A stretch of DNA of 64,000 nucleotides from Phyllobacterium zundukense (GTDB lineage Bacteria; Pseudomonadota; Alphaproteobacteria; Rhizobiales; Rhizobiaceae), in contig NZ_CP017940.1 in assembly GCF_002764115.1 (NCBI RefSeq), forward strand, positions 2,144,501 through 2,208,500, read 5' to 3'. Both the position numbers and the translations under genes were made by a program. Below the pieces are notes generated by a model. It was not told where the DNA came from, searched no databases, and saw only the letters and a list, made by a program, of their open reading frames with translations. Of this stretch, positions 38,070 to 47,679 are shown piece by piece (position 1 is the first letter of the stretch; the number at the start of each line of letters is the position of its first letter).

Positions 38070-38531
38070 TCAGGCTCCAAGCTTTTCCTTAAGGGCGATC
38101 ATGGTCAATGCAGCGCGCGCAGCAAAGCCACCCTTGTCCTTATCTTCGCGACGCGCACGTACCCACGCCTGCTCTTCATTCTCGACGGTCAGGATGCCGT
38201 TACCGATCGCAATGCTCTCATTGACGGCAAGGTCCATCAGAGCACGGCAGGACTCATTGGCCACGATGTCGAAATGATAGGTTTCGCCGCGAATAACGGT
38301 ACCGAGCGCCACATAGCCATCATATTCCTTTCCGCCTTCGACCGCAGCATCGAGGGCAAAAGAAATAACCGCCGGAACCTCCAGGGCTCCGGGAACCGTA
38401 AAGACATCGTAGGTGGCGTTCGCTTCATCAAGCGCCGATTTGGCGCCATTCAACAAAGCATCCGACAGATCTTCATAAAATCGCGCTTCCACGATCAACA
38501 GATGTGGCGCACGCGCCTTATTATTGGACAT
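38070..38531 (-). CDS. ribH: 6,7-dimethyl-8-ribityllumazine synthase
   Basis: A 153-residue enzyme that joins the ribitylaminouracil and a four-carbon phosphate to make lumazine, the substrate of RibE. The motifs are [28 protein letters not shown] and [19 protein letters not shown] with the catalytic His. GGAGC lies before the ATG. It sits between ribE and nusB in one transcription unit. Confidence 0.96.
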   Translation of the reverse strand: MSNNKARAPHLLIVEARFYEDLSDALLNGAKSALDEANATYDVFTVPGALEVPAVISFALDAAVEGGKEYDGYVALGTVIRGETYHFDIVANESCRALMDLAVNESIAIGNGILTVENEEQAWVRARREDKDKGGFAARAALTMIALKEKLGA

Positions 38532-38579
38532 GATAGCTCCAAGGGAAATGGGGTGGCGTCGCCGCCGTTGGCTGTCGTC

Positions 38580-39194
38580 CTAGGCTGATTTCGGATATTC
38601 TGCAAGCCGCGCAGCGTATCTCGCCATCTGATCAATTTCGATATTGACCTTGTCGCCGACCTTGCGGTCGCCCCAGGTCGTCACCTCAAGCGAATGACGA
38701 ATGAGCAGGACATCGAATTCGTTGCCATTGACGGCGTTGACCGTCAGCGACGTGCCGTCCAGCGCGACAGAACCCTTCTGCGCGATAAACCGTGCAAGCT
38801 GCTCCGGCACACGCAGGGTGAAGCGCACGGCGTCACCCTCGTCCTCACGTTTGATGATTTCCGCCAGGGCGTCGATATGCCCGGAGACGAGATGACCGCC
38901 CATCTCGTCGCCCAGCTTCAATGAGCGCTCAAGATTGATGCGTGTCCCGGATTTCCAACCCGCAATACTGGTAAGCCGCAGGGCTTCTTCCCAGGCTTCA
39001 ACTTCGAACCAGCGAGCATTCGATCCTTTTTCGGGAAGCGTCGTAACCGTCAGGCAGACACCAGAACAGGCGATGGACGCACCAATCTCGATCGTTTCCG
39101 GATCGTAATTGGTTTCAACGCGCAGCAACACGCCTTCATTGAGCGGCTTGACCTGACCGATTTTGCCGATATCCGTGACAATTCCCGTAAACAT
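38580..39194 (-). CDS. ribE: Riboflavin synthase alpha chain
   Basis: A 204-residue enzyme making riboflavin from two lumazines. It has two repeated beta-barrel halves: the first begins MFTGIVTDIG with the conserved SIACSGVCLTV, the second has GGHLVSGHIDA and GSVALDGTSLTVN. The frame extends far upstream, but MFTGIV at 39194 is the universal start. It is 10 bp downstream of ribD. Confidence 0.97.
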   Translation of the reverse strand: MFTGIVTDIGKIGQVKPLNEGVLLRVETNYDPETIEIGASIACSGVCLTVTTLPEKGSNARWFEVEAWEEALRLTSIAGWKSGTRINLERSLKLGDEMGGHLVSGHIDALAEIIKREDEGDAVRFTLRVPEQLARFIAQKGSVALDGTSLTVNAVNGNEFDVLLIRHSLEVTTWGDRKVGDKVNIEIDQMARYAARLAEYPKSA

Positions 39195-39204
39195 CCGTGG
39201 TTCC

Positions 39205-40320
39205 TTAGCGAGGCCTGATATATTCGCCGTACCGGTCTTCACCGAAGCGATATTCGCGCAAGAGTTTGAATTCACGGGCGATATGGGAGTGGAGTTCAGG
39301 CACTGCAACCCCGTCGCTATCGCCAATTGCAATCGGACCCTCGAAAAGTGCAAGGCGATCGACCAGCCCCTCCTGCAAGAAGGAGCTTGCGACCGTTGCG
39401 CCACCCTCCACCATCAAGGTCGATATGCCCTGTGCCGCGAGGTCGTCGAGCAATTCAGGCAGCGCAGTTGCCCCGCAATCGGTTTCCGTCGCCAGGATCC
39501 GGCAACCCGCTGCCACGAGTGCCTGTCGTTTTGCGGGTTCGGCAGCTGCACTGCCTGCAACCCAGACTGGAACGGACCTTGCACTCCTGACCAATGTGCT
39601 ATCGAGCGGCAGGCGAAGCCGGCTGTCCAGAACAACGCGGATCGGCGAACGGGATTCCAGCCCCGGTAAACGGCACGTCAGCTGCGGATCGTCTGCAAGT
39701 ACTGTACCGATGCCGACCAAGATCGCATCGGATTCAGCCCGCATCAGATGAACCTGCGACCGGGAAACCGGTCCCGTGATGGAAACTTGTCCATCGCCTC
39801 GCCGGCCGATGAATCCATCGCTGGAAAGTGCAAGCTTCAGAGTCACTTCCGGCCGTTTCTTCGCAGAACGAATCAAATAGCCGGCGAGATTATCGGCGGC
39901 CACCGCACCAAGTATGTTCTCCTCAACCTCGATGCCTCCAGCACGCAAGATGGCATAGCCCTTGCCTGACACGCGATCATCGGGATCATTGGTGGCAGAG
40001 ATGACACGGGCAACTCCGGCAGTAATCAGGGCATCCGCGCAGGGTGGAGTCTTGCCATGATGAGCACAGGGCTCAAGCGTAACGTAAGCCGTTGCGCCGC
40101 GCGCCTGTTCACCCGCTTCAGCCAGGGCCTGCGTTTCGGCATGGGGCCGTCCGCCAATTGCCGTGACTCCGCGCCCGACGATCACGCCGTGCTTGACGAT
40201 CAACGTGGCGACGGAGGGGTTTGTCCCGGTCAGCCCCTGATGGCTGCGTGACAGGCGAATAGCCGCGGCCATGAAGCGGCGATCAAGCGCATTCTGTTCC
40301 GACCCGGTCATTTGGCTCAT
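39205..40320 (-). CDS. ribD: Bifunctional diaminohydroxyphosphoribosylaminopyrimidine deaminase / reductase
   Basis: A 371-residue two-domain enzyme for steps two and three of riboflavin synthesis. The deaminase half (about 1-150) has the zinc site HAETQAL and [11 protein letters not shown]. The reductase half (about 155-371) starts [16 protein letters not shown] and has [11 protein letters not shown] and [14 protein letters not shown]. The start overlaps the nrdR stop (ATGA). No FMN riboswitch is visible ahead of it. Confidence 0.96.
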   Translation of the reverse strand: MSQMTGSEQNALDRRFMAAAIRLSRSHQGLTGTNPSVATLIVKHGVIVGRGVTAIGGRPHAETQALAEAGEQARGATAYVTLEPCAHHGKTPPCADALITAGVARVISATNDPDDRVSGKGYAILRAGGIEVEENILGAVAADNLAGYLIRSAKKRPEVTLKLALSSDGFIGRRGDGQVSITGPVSRSQVHLMRAESDAILVGIGTVLADDPQLTCRLPGLESRSPIRVVLDSRLRLPLDSTLVRSARSVPVWVAGSAAAEPAKRQALVAAGCRILATETDCGATALPELLDDLAAQGISTLMVEGGATVASSFLQEGLVDRLALFEGPIAIGDSDGVAVPELHSHIAREFKLLREYRFGEDRYGEYIRPR

Positions 40321-40799
40321 TGGTTCTCGACCGGATCCGGGACAATATCACCGGAGGTGATCTCGTCGATGACATCGTGGAAGTCCTTGGCCTCGCGGAA
40401 ATTGCGATAGACGGAAGCGAAGCGAATATAGGCAATGTCATCGATGACCTTCAAGGCATCCATGACCAACCGGCCGATTTCATCCGACGAAACCTCGGGT
40501 TCACCGGAGCTTTCCAGCTGGCGAACAATGCCCGAAACGGCGCGTTCGACCCGTTCGGGATCAACCTGGCGTTTACGCAGCGCCACTTCAACGGAGCGCA
40601 TCAGCTTGTCGCGATCGAACGCAACCTTGCGGCCGCTTTTCTTGATCACCAGCAGATCGCGCAGTTGCACGCGCTCAAATGTAGTAAAGCGTCCGCCGCA
40701 ATCCGGACAGACACGCCGCCTCCGGATCACCGCGCCGTCTTCGGCCGGGCGGGAGTCTTTCACCTGAGTGTCTTCAGACTGGCAGTAGGGGCAACGCAT
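40317..40799 (-). CDS. nrdR: Transcriptional repressor NrdR
   Basis: A 160-residue repressor of ribonucleotide reductase genes. A zinc ribbon with two Cys pairs (CPYC, CPDC) at the N-terminus is followed by an ATP-cone ([16 protein letters not shown] to about 135) that senses ATP/dATP. It is coupled to ribD by an ATGA overlap, and lies 158 bp downstream of glyA. Confidence 0.96.
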   Translation of the reverse strand: MRCPYCQSEDTQVKDSRPAEDGAVIRRRRVCPDCGGRFTTFERVQLRDLLVIKKSGRKVAFDRDKLMRSVEVALRKRQVDPERVERAVSGIVRQLESSGEPEVSSDEIGRLVMDALKVIDDIAYIRFASVYRNFREAKDFHDVIDEITSGDIVPDPVENQ

Positions 40800-40869
40800 C
40801 GAGTGGCTTTCTGAACGTAATCAAATCTGAGCGAAGATAGTGTCTTTCTCGAAGATATAAAAGCGTTCA

Positions 40870-40920
40870 GGCGGAGAGGATTGTGAACGGACCGTTCGAT
40901 CCACCGCAATCTTCTCCGCC
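40870..40920. repeat. Long interrupted inverted repeat between glyA and nrdR
   Basis: GGCGGAGA plus GATTG pairs with CAATC plus TCTCCGCC, with a G/T step between the two parts. Nested inside is GAACGG/CCGTTC. On the minus strand only a weak T-run (CTTTTA) follows about 10 nt later, so it may be a weak glyA terminator or a structured nrdR leader. Confidence 0.5.
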
Positions 40921-40957
40921 CGAGTAAAATCAAGCCGTATCAGTCGGTATTCAGACT

Positions 40958-42265
40958 TTACCCCAGATATGGATAAAGCGGGAAGCGATCCGTCAGGGTA
41001 ATGACTTTCTGGTGGACAGCCTTTTCAACTGCGGCGTTGCCCTCATCGGAGTTTGCCACCTTCAAGCCGTCGAGCACTTCAGAAATCAGATCACCGATTT
41101 CGGTGAACTCCGCGGCACCAAAACCGCGGGTCGTTCCCGCAGGCGTCCCAAGCCGAACACCGGAGGTGACGAAAGGCTTCTCTGGATCGAAGGGAATGCC
41201 GTTCTTGTTGCAGGTGATGTTGGCGCGGCCGAGCGCCGCTTCAGCGCGCTTGCCGGTTGCATTCTTCGGGCGAAGATCGACCAGCATCAGATGGTTGTCG
41301 GTTCCGCCTGAAACGATGTCGAGGCCGTTCTTCTTCAAGGTTTCGGCCAGCGTTTTCGCGTTGGCGGCAACGTTCTGGGCGTAGGTCTTGAACTCCGGCT
41401 TCAGCGCTTCACCGAACGCAACAGCCTTTGCGGCGATGACGTGCATCAGGGGGCCACCCTGGAGGCCCGGGAACACGGCCGAATTCATCTTCTTGGCGAT
41501 TTCCGGGTCATTGCTGAGGATCATGCCACCACGCGGTCCACGCAGAGATTTGTGGGTCGTCGTGGTGACAACATGCGCGTGCGGAAGCGGCGACGGGTGC
41601 ACACCGGCAGCGACGAGACCGGCGATATGCGCCATATCGACCATCAGATAGGCGCCAACAGCATCGGCGATTTCGCGGAAACGCTTCCAATCCCAGATAC
41701 GCGAATAGGCAGTTCCACCGGCCAGGATCAGTTTGGGTTTGGTCTCGTGTGCCTGTTTCTCGATCGCATCCATATCAAGCAGATGATCGTCCTGGCGCAC
41801 GCCATAGGAGACGACCTTGAACCACTTGCCGGACATGTTGACCGGAGAGCCATGCGTGAGGTGACCACCGGAATTGAGGTCGAGGCCCATGAACGTATCG
41901 CCCGGCTGCAGCAGCGCCAGGAAAACCGCCTGGTTCATCTGGCTACCCGAGTTCGGCTGGACATTGGCAAACTCGCAGCCGAAAAGCTGTTTCGCGCGCT
42001 CGATTGCCAATTCTTCTGCGATATCAACGAACTGGCAGCCGCCATAGTAGCGCTTGCCCGGATAACCTTCGGCATATTTATTGGTCATGATCGAGCCCTG
42101 CGCTTCGAGCACGGCACGCGACACGATGTTTTCCGATGCGATCAGTTCGATCTCATGACGCTGGCGGCCCAGCTCCTTGCGGATGGCGCCGAAGATTTCC
42201 GGATCGATCTCTTCGAGCGATGCGTTGAAAAAGGTATCTGCAACAGAAGCGCTTGCATTCGACAT
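40958..42265 (-). CDS. glyA: Serine hydroxymethyltransferase
   Basis: A 435-residue PLP enzyme interconverting serine and glycine with tetrahydrofolate. Motifs: [19 protein letters not shown] near the start, then [16 protein letters not shown], and [19 protein letters not shown] with the PLP lysine. The frame extends 12 codons upstream, but MSNASAS at 42265, behind AGG, gives the usual length. It lies upstream of nrdR-rib-nusB in the same direction. Confidence 0.97.
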   Translation of the reverse strand: MSNASASVADTFFNASLEEIDPEIFGAIRKELGRQRHEIELIASENIVSRAVLEAQGSIMTNKYAEGYPGKRYYGGCQFVDIAEELAIERAKQLFGCEFANVQPNSGSQMNQAVFLALLQPGDTFMGLDLNSGGHLTHGSPVNMSGKWFKVVSYGVRQDDHLLDMDAIEKQAHETKPKLILAGGTAYSRIWDWKRFREIADAVGAYLMVDMAHIAGLVAAGVHPSPLPHAHVVTTTTHKSLRGPRGGMILSNDPEIAKKMNSAVFPGLQGGPLMHVIAAKAVAFGEALKPEFKTYAQNVAANAKTLAETLKKNGLDIVSGGTDNHLMLVDLRPKNATGKRAEAALGRANITCNKNGIPFDPEKPFVTSGVRLGTPAGTTRGFGAAEFTEIGDLISEVLDGLKVANSDEGNAAVEKAVHQKVITLTDRFPLYPYLG

Positions 42266-42396
42266 GGTGCCTGGACCCTCATTTGCCGGTGGGTAATTCA
42301 AAGGTAATTGCGGCGCATTATCATACTTAAACCGGCAAGGCCAATGGCCGGTACGCGAAAAGCATTAGCCCGAAACCGCCTTTCGGGATTCAAATA

Positions 42397-42421
42397 TGAA
42401 AAGACCGCCCGAAGGCGGTCT
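42397..42421 (-). terminator. Intrinsic terminator of the L,D-transpeptidase gene
   Basis: On the minus strand, GACCGCC/GGCGGTC with a TTCG loop is followed by TTTT, 30 bp past the stop. Confidence 0.85.
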
Positions 42422-42449
42422 GTATCAGCATATCGTCCAGTGCATGCGA

Positions 42450-43730
42450 TCAGGTATTCGTACCGATCGACAGAGCAGCCTGACCATCGCGCTCGTAGAT
42501 ATCGTCGCGCAGATGGACAACGCCATCGCCCGTCGACCATGCTGTGACATACACAAAATGCAGCGGAACGGGATCGGTCACCTGGATCGGCGTATTGACG
42601 CCGGTCTTGATGGTTGCCTCCATCGTCTGGCGGTCCCAGCCGGCCGTATCGCGCAGGAGCCAGACATTGAGATCGCGGACGTTCTGCACACGAACGCACC
42701 CGGAAGACTCGAAGCGCATCAGCTTGTTGAATACGCCCTGCTGCGGTGTGTCGTGCATGTAAACCGCGAAAGCATTCGGGAAGTTGATCTTCGTCGACGA
42801 CATGGCGTTGATCTTGCCCGGATCCTGACGGAACATCAGCTTCATCGCGTCTTCGGTGCTCCAGTCAACCGTTTCCGGAGCGATTTCCTCGCGGGTCCGC
42901 TCATCGAACAGACGGATCTTGTTGCGCTCGAGGTAAGTCGGATCCTTGCGCATCAGCGGAATGATATCTTTCTGGATGATCGACTTCGGTGCGGTCCAGT
43001 AAGGATTGAGGATGACTTCGTGAATCTTCGAATCGAGGATCGGCGTCTGGCGATCAATCTTGCCGACGATAGCGGTGTGGCGCTGGACAACGCGGGCACC
43101 TTCCACAGCCTCCAGCTGTGCAGCTGGAATATTGACCATGACGTAGCGCCCGCCCTGATCAGTAGTGGCAAGAGTACGGACACGCTCGAGATTGGTCTGC
43201 AACTGGTTAAGGCGAATGTCGGCCGGAACATTCATCGCAGCGAGGGAATACTCGCCCATGACACCGTCTGCCGGAAGGCCGTGACGCGCCTGGAAACGCT
43301 TTACGGCGGCATCGACGTAGGTATCGAACGAATTCGACAGGCCTGCACTCTCAGAAAGATCGCCGGCGATCATCAGGCGCTTGCGCATGGCAGCGACGGA
43401 CGGATCAATGACACCAAGCTGCAACTTCACAGTTGCATCTACTCTTGGCCAGCCACCATTGCTGACGATCTGGCTGTAGGTATTGATGGCGCTTTCGATG
43501 AAGGAAGCTGTTTCTGGACTTGCGATCGGCTGGAAACTTGCGACCTTGCCCTTGTTGCTCGAACGGGCATCGAACTGATCGTCCCAGTTGCCGCGGCGGG
43601 GAGCAGCAAGAATTTCACCGATATCAGACTGCTGCGCGAAAGCCGCTGACGTCGCTGCAGCGAAACCAGCCGTTGCCACGCCTCTCAGAAATGCGCGGCG
43701 ATCAAGCGCTGATGATCCGAATTTCTTCAT
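42450..43730 (-). CDS. ldtP: L,D-transpeptidase (YcbB-like), probable LdtP
   Basis: A 426-residue exported enzyme that makes 3-3 cross-links in peptidoglycan or modifies it. The N-terminus is a Tat-like signal (LDRRAFLRGVATAG, cleaved near AFAQQ). A peptidoglycan-binding-like region follows at about 145-200 (RFQARHGLPADGVMGEYS). The catalytic YkuD domain follows with HDTPQQGVFNK and the active-site Cys in SSGCVRVQNVRDLN. The ATG at 43730 starts the signal; the frame extends 18 codons more. An LdtR-type regulator lies nearby at 45317, as known for ldtP in related rhizobia and Liberibacter. Confidence 0.9.
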   Translation of the reverse strand: MKKFGSSALDRRAFLRGVATAGFAAATSAAFAQQSDIGEILAAPRRGNWDDQFDARSSNKGKVASFQPIASPETASFIESAINTYSQIVSNGGWPRVDATVKLQLGVIDPSVAAMRKRLMIAGDLSESAGLSNSFDTYVDAAVKRFQARHGLPADGVMGEYSLAAMNVPADIRLNQLQTNLERVRTLATTDQGGRYVMVNIPAAQLEAVEGARVVQRHTAIVGKIDRQTPILDSKIHEVILNPYWTAPKSIIQKDIIPLMRKDPTYLERNKIRLFDERTREEIAPETVDWSTEDAMKLMFRQDPGKINAMSSTKINFPNAFAVYMHDTPQQGVFNKLMRFESSGCVRVQNVRDLNVWLLRDTAGWDRQTMEATIKTGVNTPIQVTDPVPLHFVYVTAWSTGDGVVHLRDDIYERDGQAALSIGTNT

Positions 43731-44056
43731 ATTTTGTCCAACCCTTGGAAGTTCTGCAGTCAAGCTGCTCACCGCAATGTGCAAGAGCAGATATGGTTTC
43801 CAAAAATATCAGGAACATCCTTAACAAACACCAACCTTTACACTGAATAGCGTGATTGTGATGGTGAAGACCAGTGAGGACTGTCGTCGATGCTACGCTG
43901 ACATGAAGTATTGGATGTGCAATTTCATTCCATTATGGCGGATTAATGACTGTCGGGCGGCATGCGGCCGATGATGTTCCACCACCTCTTAAGACCAAGG
44001 TCTAATTGACAACCATTTCGAATTATAGGAATTTTATCCTTTTTAGGAGACAATTC
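43731..44056. other. Gap upstream of the L,D-transpeptidase
   Basis: An AT-rich, divergent promoter region between ldtP and the 44057 gene. No gene was seen. GGAG at 44047-44050 serves the 44057 start. Confidence 0.4.
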
Positions 44057-44407
44057 ATGAGTATTGCCGACACGCCCGAATATCCAATTATCCGCCTAAA
44101 GGCCCAGATCGCCGCAAATAATGTCATTTTCGCTTTGGAGAGGCTGGCTCCGCGCTTCGGGTCTGCCCTACCGCACACCGGACCATGTCCGGCACGAGCA
44201 GAAAATGCTGCAGGAGCAGCTCGATTTGCGATGCGCATAGATACACGGGGCAAAGTCCTCCATGACAATACAGTCTGTGTTTACGATCTCAAAACTGGAA
44301 ACAGAGGTATCACCGTTCCAAGGGCCGTAGAAATATACGAATCCGTCAGACGACGTTTCAAAACCATGCCTGAAGTACGCATTGTGGAAGTGAACCCAGG
44401 CCGATGA
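44057..44407 (+). CDS. Unknown protein, first gene of a two-gene cassette
   Basis: A 116-residue protein with no recognised domain. The middle is Ala-rich and the C-terminal half looks like a compact alpha/beta unit (MRIDTRGKVLHDNTVCVYDLKTG, then RAVEIYESVRRRF). GGAGACAATTC precedes the ATG; an in-frame ATG at 44006 is less likely. The stop overlaps the next gene (ATGA). In the 44100-44260 stretch another frame also reads plausibly, so a frameshift in the ancestor or a sequence error cannot be excluded. Function not assigned. Confidence 0.55.
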   Translation: MSIADTPEYPIIRLKAQIAANNVIFALERLAPRFGSALPHTGPCPARAENAAGAARFAMRIDTRGKVLHDNTVCVYDLKTGNRGITVPRAVEIYESVRRRFKTMPEVRIVEVNPGR

Positions 44408-45243
44408 CAACGATTTCACAAGCCCGCAAGGCGCTTCAGCCTGTCCTCGCCCATAACCCAGATCTGGTTTTAATGGGACGATTTCTTATCATCAAGCCGG
44501 TGCACCACATGCTGAAGGGCATATTCCTTGACCGCAGCAGTATTAAAAATCAGTTCGTGACAAGCACAAGCGTCAGGCTTTTCGCGGGGCCGTGGACGAG
44601 CATGCGCGGCGAGCGATTCCACGGATTTTTTATCACACAGAAAGAACTCGAAAAGTTAATTTTTTTTGCCGCTTCGGATAGAGTCATCAATCATAATGAC
44701 CATCCTGATGCCGCTGAAAAAGTGCGTGTTACGTCCGAAATCCGAAAAGCAGTTTACAGTTTCAACAAAGATTACAGGAGCCCCGAACATTGGGATAACT
44801 GCGTCCGAATGGAATGGGTCCGTTGGGATATCGCCGATCCTGCAAGTATTCGCCTCATGTGCGAAATGATCGAGGATGAAGTTCTCCCTGACTTACGAAA
44901 AATAGTATCATTCGATGATTTCGTAACGTTTGCCGATACGCTCGGCTGGGCTGATCATTTCCCCTATAGAACCAGTGCATTTGAGCGCATGTTCGTCGCT
45001 ACTGCGGAAGGTGATTTCGAAAAAGCGCGCGCATTATGGGATTCCAATGAACAGGACCCCGACTATTTCCAAACAAAAGAGCTCGAAAATTTTATGGCCA
45101 GAATGCCAAACTTCCATCCCGCCCTGCTTGCAGGGGATCGCGCCGCCCTGGCCAAGATTTTCCATGATTGGGAAGAACAATCGGTAAAAACCTACGAGAT
45201 CGAAAAGTACTGGGAACGCACCCCTTTCCCGCTTGAGCTTTGA
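44404..45243 (+). CDS. Unknown 279-residue protein, second gene of the cassette
   Basis: A soluble protein with no signal peptide, rich in aromatic residues and charged helices. Visible landmarks: LMGRFLIIKPVHHMLKGIFLDRS near the N-terminus, a Trp-rich VRMEWVRWDIAD in the middle, EDEVLPDLRKIVSFDDFVTFAD, and a C-terminal helical part. I recall similar unannotated rhizobial proteins starting with a KPxxHxLxG motif, but no function. It overlaps the previous gene (ATGA). A terminator follows at 45258. Confidence 0.7.
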   Translation: MTTISQARKALQPVLAHNPDLVLMGRFLIIKPVHHMLKGIFLDRSSIKNQFVTSTSVRLFAGPWTSMRGERFHGFFITQKELEKLIFFAASDRVINHNDHPDAAEKVRVTSEIRKAVYSFNKDYRSPEHWDNCVRMEWVRWDIADPASIRLMCEMIEDEVLPDLRKIVSFDDFVTFADTLGWADHFPYRTSAFERMFVATAEGDFEKARALWDSNEQDPDYFQTKELENFMARMPNFHPALLAGDRAALAKIFHDWEEQSVKTYEIEKYWERTPFPLEL

Positions 45244-45257
45244 ACCGTCGATATGAC

Positions 45258-45293
45258 AAAGCCCGCCTTCGCGATGCACGAAGCCGGGCTTTT
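45258..45293. terminator. Two-way terminator between the cassette and ldtR
   Basis: AAGCCCG-C-CTTCG pairs with CGAAG-C-CGGGCTT, with one C-C mismatch and a T-run on each strand. It serves the convergent 44404 and 45317 genes. Confidence 0.85.
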
Positions 45294-45316
45294 GTTATTA
45301 TGGGTTGTCGCGCTGT

Positions 45317-45832
45317 TTACATCCGATAAGCGATGGAGTCGTTCCAGAAACGATCGAGGCGCTGAAGAGCCTTGTTCATGGACTGGAATTCTTCCGCCTT
45401 GATGCCACCGACATGTTCGATCGAGGCAACATGGCGCTCATAGAGACCTGCAACCAGTTCCGCGACTTCCGTTCCCTTTTCCGTCAAGCTGACCCGGACC
45501 GAGCGGCGGTCGGTGCGTGAACGTTCGTGGGAGATGAAGCCGAGTTCGACCAGTTTCTTCAGATTGTAGGAAACATTCGAACCCAGATAATAGCCCCGGC
45601 TGCGCAATTCACCGGCGGTGAGTTCTGCATTGCCGATGTTGAACAGAAGCAATGCCTGGATGGCATTGATGTCGCTGCGGCCATTGCGGTCGAATTCATC
45701 TTTGACAACATCAAGCAGACGACGATGTAACCGTTCGACCAATTGAAGTGCTTCAAGATAAAGTGTCCGCAATGCTGTGTCACTTGGTGTTGAATGCGAG
45801 CTTGCGCCAGACTTTCTCTGTGTGTTGTTCAT
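45317..45832 (-). CDS. ldtR: MarR-family regulator, LdtR type
   Basis: A 171-residue winged-helix regulator. The DNA-binding core is SDINAIQALLLFNIGNAELTAGELRSRGYYLGSNVSYNLKKLVELGFI, followed by the wing RSRTDRRSVRVSLTEKG. Length and the GYYLGSNVSYNL recognition helix fit LdtR, known in Liberibacter and Sinorhizobium to control the L,D-transpeptidase gene ldtP. Here ldtP lies on the same strand, but two unknown genes stand between. The ATG at 45832 follows GAGGCAGG; the frame extends 20 codons further. A direct repeat lies upstream at 45908-45927. Confidence 0.88.
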   Translation of the reverse strand: MNNTQRKSGASSHSTPSDTALRTLYLEALQLVERLHRRLLDVVKDEFDRNGRSDINAIQALLLFNIGNAELTAGELRSRGYYLGSNVSYNLKKLVELGFISHERSRTDRRSVRVSLTEKGTEVAELVAGLYERHVASIEHVGGIKAEEFQSMNKALQRLDRFWNDSIAYRM

Positions 45833-45907
45833 AATACCTGCCTCACTGTTGTTTCGGTGTATTTTTCTCACCGTTGAGGCAACACTATCCAATACGCATA
45901 AAATTCG

Positions 45908-45927
45908 ACTTAAAACACAGACTTAAC
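45908..45927. promoter_or_regulatory. Direct repeat upstream of ldtR
   Basis: GACTTAA at 45908-45914 and again at 45921-45927, 6 nt apart, about 80 bp before the ldtR start. It could be an operator or promoter part; this is a guess from position. Confidence 0.3.
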
Positions 45928-46025
45928 AGTGCGTTACCGCGAATGAATCAATTTCAATCTTAATGAAGACTTACCCGGCACCTAAAGCCGGACGGAAAAC
46001 CGGTGCCATTTTTCCTGGCCTCGCC

Positions 46026-46454
46026 TTATCTCACCGGCTTCGCCTGCTGGCGCTTCTGCAGGAAAAGCACGGCGCGGAAACAGATATAGAGAAGTGCCAC
46101 ACACCCATGCACCACGGCGATCTGCGGCCTGTAGAAGAAGTAATTGGAGAAGACCGTGAACATCAGCGTTTCGCCAAGTGCGGCGACAAACCAGATGACC
46201 GGCCCCCAGGAAACCATCATCCAGAGCCCGGTCGAAGCCACGGGATAGAGCATGGCCAGAGATACCGAAGCGACTTTCCACTGCCAGGGCATCAGGTCGA
46301 AGCGCCAGAGCAGTCCCTCATAATATCCGCTCAGCTGCGCCCAGTAGCCGACGCCCGCCACCAGGCAGTAGATCGAAACGAGCCGCAGAAACCAGACGAA
46401 GCCCAGCTGGGCCATTGTCGGGTCGAATGGCAAATGGGTAGGCCGTTCGTTCAT
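46026..46454 (-). CDS. DUF6163-like membrane protein
   Basis: A 142-residue protein with four membrane helices (about 20-45, 60-82, 88-107 and 112-132) and a basic C-terminus. It resembles the DUF6163 proteins of rhizobia, of unknown function. It starts 10 bp after the upstream hydrolase gene on the same strand, so they share an operon. Confidence 0.7.
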   Translation of the reverse strand: MNERPTHLPFDPTMAQLGFVWFLRLVSIYCLVAGVGYWAQLSGYYEGLLWRFDLMPWQWKVASVSLAMLYPVASTGLWMMVSWGPVIWFVAALGETLMFTVFSNYFFYRPQIAVVHGCVALLYICFRAVLFLQKRQQAKPVR

Positions 46455-46464
46455 GTCACGCCAT

Positions 46465-47520
46465 TCATGTCAATTGCAGTTCCCGCTCGCCCAGAGGCGC
46501 GAAATAGGCATCGACCATCTCCGGCGTTACGTCATCTATATTGGCGGGCTGCCACACAGGCGTATTGTCCTTGTCCACAAGAAGTGCGCGAACGCCTTCA
46601 TAAAAATCGTGATTCTCAAGCATGCGCGACAAAATCCGGTACTCCATTTGCATGCATTGATCCATCTCCAGATCACGCCCCTCCTCGATCTGCCTGAACG
46701 TCACGTGCAGGCTTGTCGGAGAGCGTGTCTTGATAAGATCCAGAATCTGCTGCGCCCAATCGTTTCCGTTCACTCCGGCAGCGGCAAGGCGGATGAGACA
46801 ACCGCCAAGCGTTTGCGAATCGAACAGAACACCTATCATATCGCGGGTTTTCTCGGGCGTTTCATAGTCCGGATTGATCGTTTTACCCCGCAAAGCGATG
46901 TCGGGATTGCCAGTTCTTATCAGGCTCCGCCGCACCCTCTCCTTGTCTTCCGCCTTGATCGCATGCGTGGCGATACCGCTTTGCAGACAATCCCCCTGGC
47001 GGACGCGGGTGCCGGTCAGGGCGAGATAGGTGCCGAAATGTTCCGGCAGATGCGGCAGGAAGGCGCTGCCACCGACGTCCGGAAAGAACCCGATGCCCAC
47101 TTCGGGCATGGCGAACATGACGTTTTCCGTCACAACGCGATGCGAGCCGTGGACTGAAATACCGACACCGCCGCCCATGACGATGCCATCGATGAGGGAA
47201 ATGTATGGCTTGGGAAAGTGCCTGATAAAGGCGTTGAGGCGATATTCATCGGCAAAGAATTCATAGAGAGGCTGACCGGAACGACCAGCATGATAGACGG
47301 CAAGGATATCACCCCCAGCACAAAAGGCCCGCCCCTCACCTTCGACGATAACGCAATGGACGTCCGGATCGGTGGACCAGGCGATGAGTGCACGATGGAA
47401 GGCGTTGACCATGGTCCGGGTCAATGCGTTCAGGGCCTTGGGCCGTGTCAGACGCACCAGACCTGCCTTGCCCCGCCTTTCGAACACGATTTCGCCTTGC
47501 CCGCCAAAATCGATTTCCAT
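46465..47520 (-). CDS. 3-hydroxyisobutyryl-CoA hydrolase / enoyl-CoA hydratase family protein
   Basis: A 351-residue crotonase-fold enzyme. The length and the ECH_2-type sequence (GRAFCAGGDILAVY, DGIVMGGGVGISVHGSHRVVTE, AMPEVGIGFFPDVGGSAFL) fit 3-hydroxyisobutyryl-CoA hydrolase of valine breakdown better than a classical enoyl-CoA hydratase of about 260 residues. The oxyanion-hole Gly residues are present. It is divergent from hemB. Confidence 0.87.
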   Translation of the reverse strand: MEIDFGGQGEIVFERRGKAGLVRLTRPKALNALTRTMVNAFHRALIAWSTDPDVHCVIVEGEGRAFCAGGDILAVYHAGRSGQPLYEFFADEYRLNAFIRHFPKPYISLIDGIVMGGGVGISVHGSHRVVTENVMFAMPEVGIGFFPDVGGSAFLPHLPEHFGTYLALTGTRVRQGDCLQSGIATHAIKAEDKERVRRSLIRTGNPDIALRGKTINPDYETPEKTRDMIGVLFDSQTLGGCLIRLAAAGVNGNDWAQQILDLIKTRSPTSLHVTFRQIEEGRDLEMDQCMQMEYRILSRMLENHDFYEGVRALLVDKDNTPVWQPANIDDVTPEMVDAYFAPLGERELQLT

Positions 47521-47679
47521 GCACCCCTCCAGATTTTCTTCGCTGACGTTAGGAAACTCCGGCGCACCGCGTCAATGGATCACAGATACGGACCAGCACC
47601 TTGGTCAATAGCGCGATCCCTGTTAAAACCATTCCAAACAACAGAAAAATGTCTGCGATCGGCAGACAAGGCAGCAAAC

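Noticed and set aside
40800..40957. FMN riboswitch ahead of nrdR-ribD
   Set aside because: None of the conserved FMN-element segments are present.
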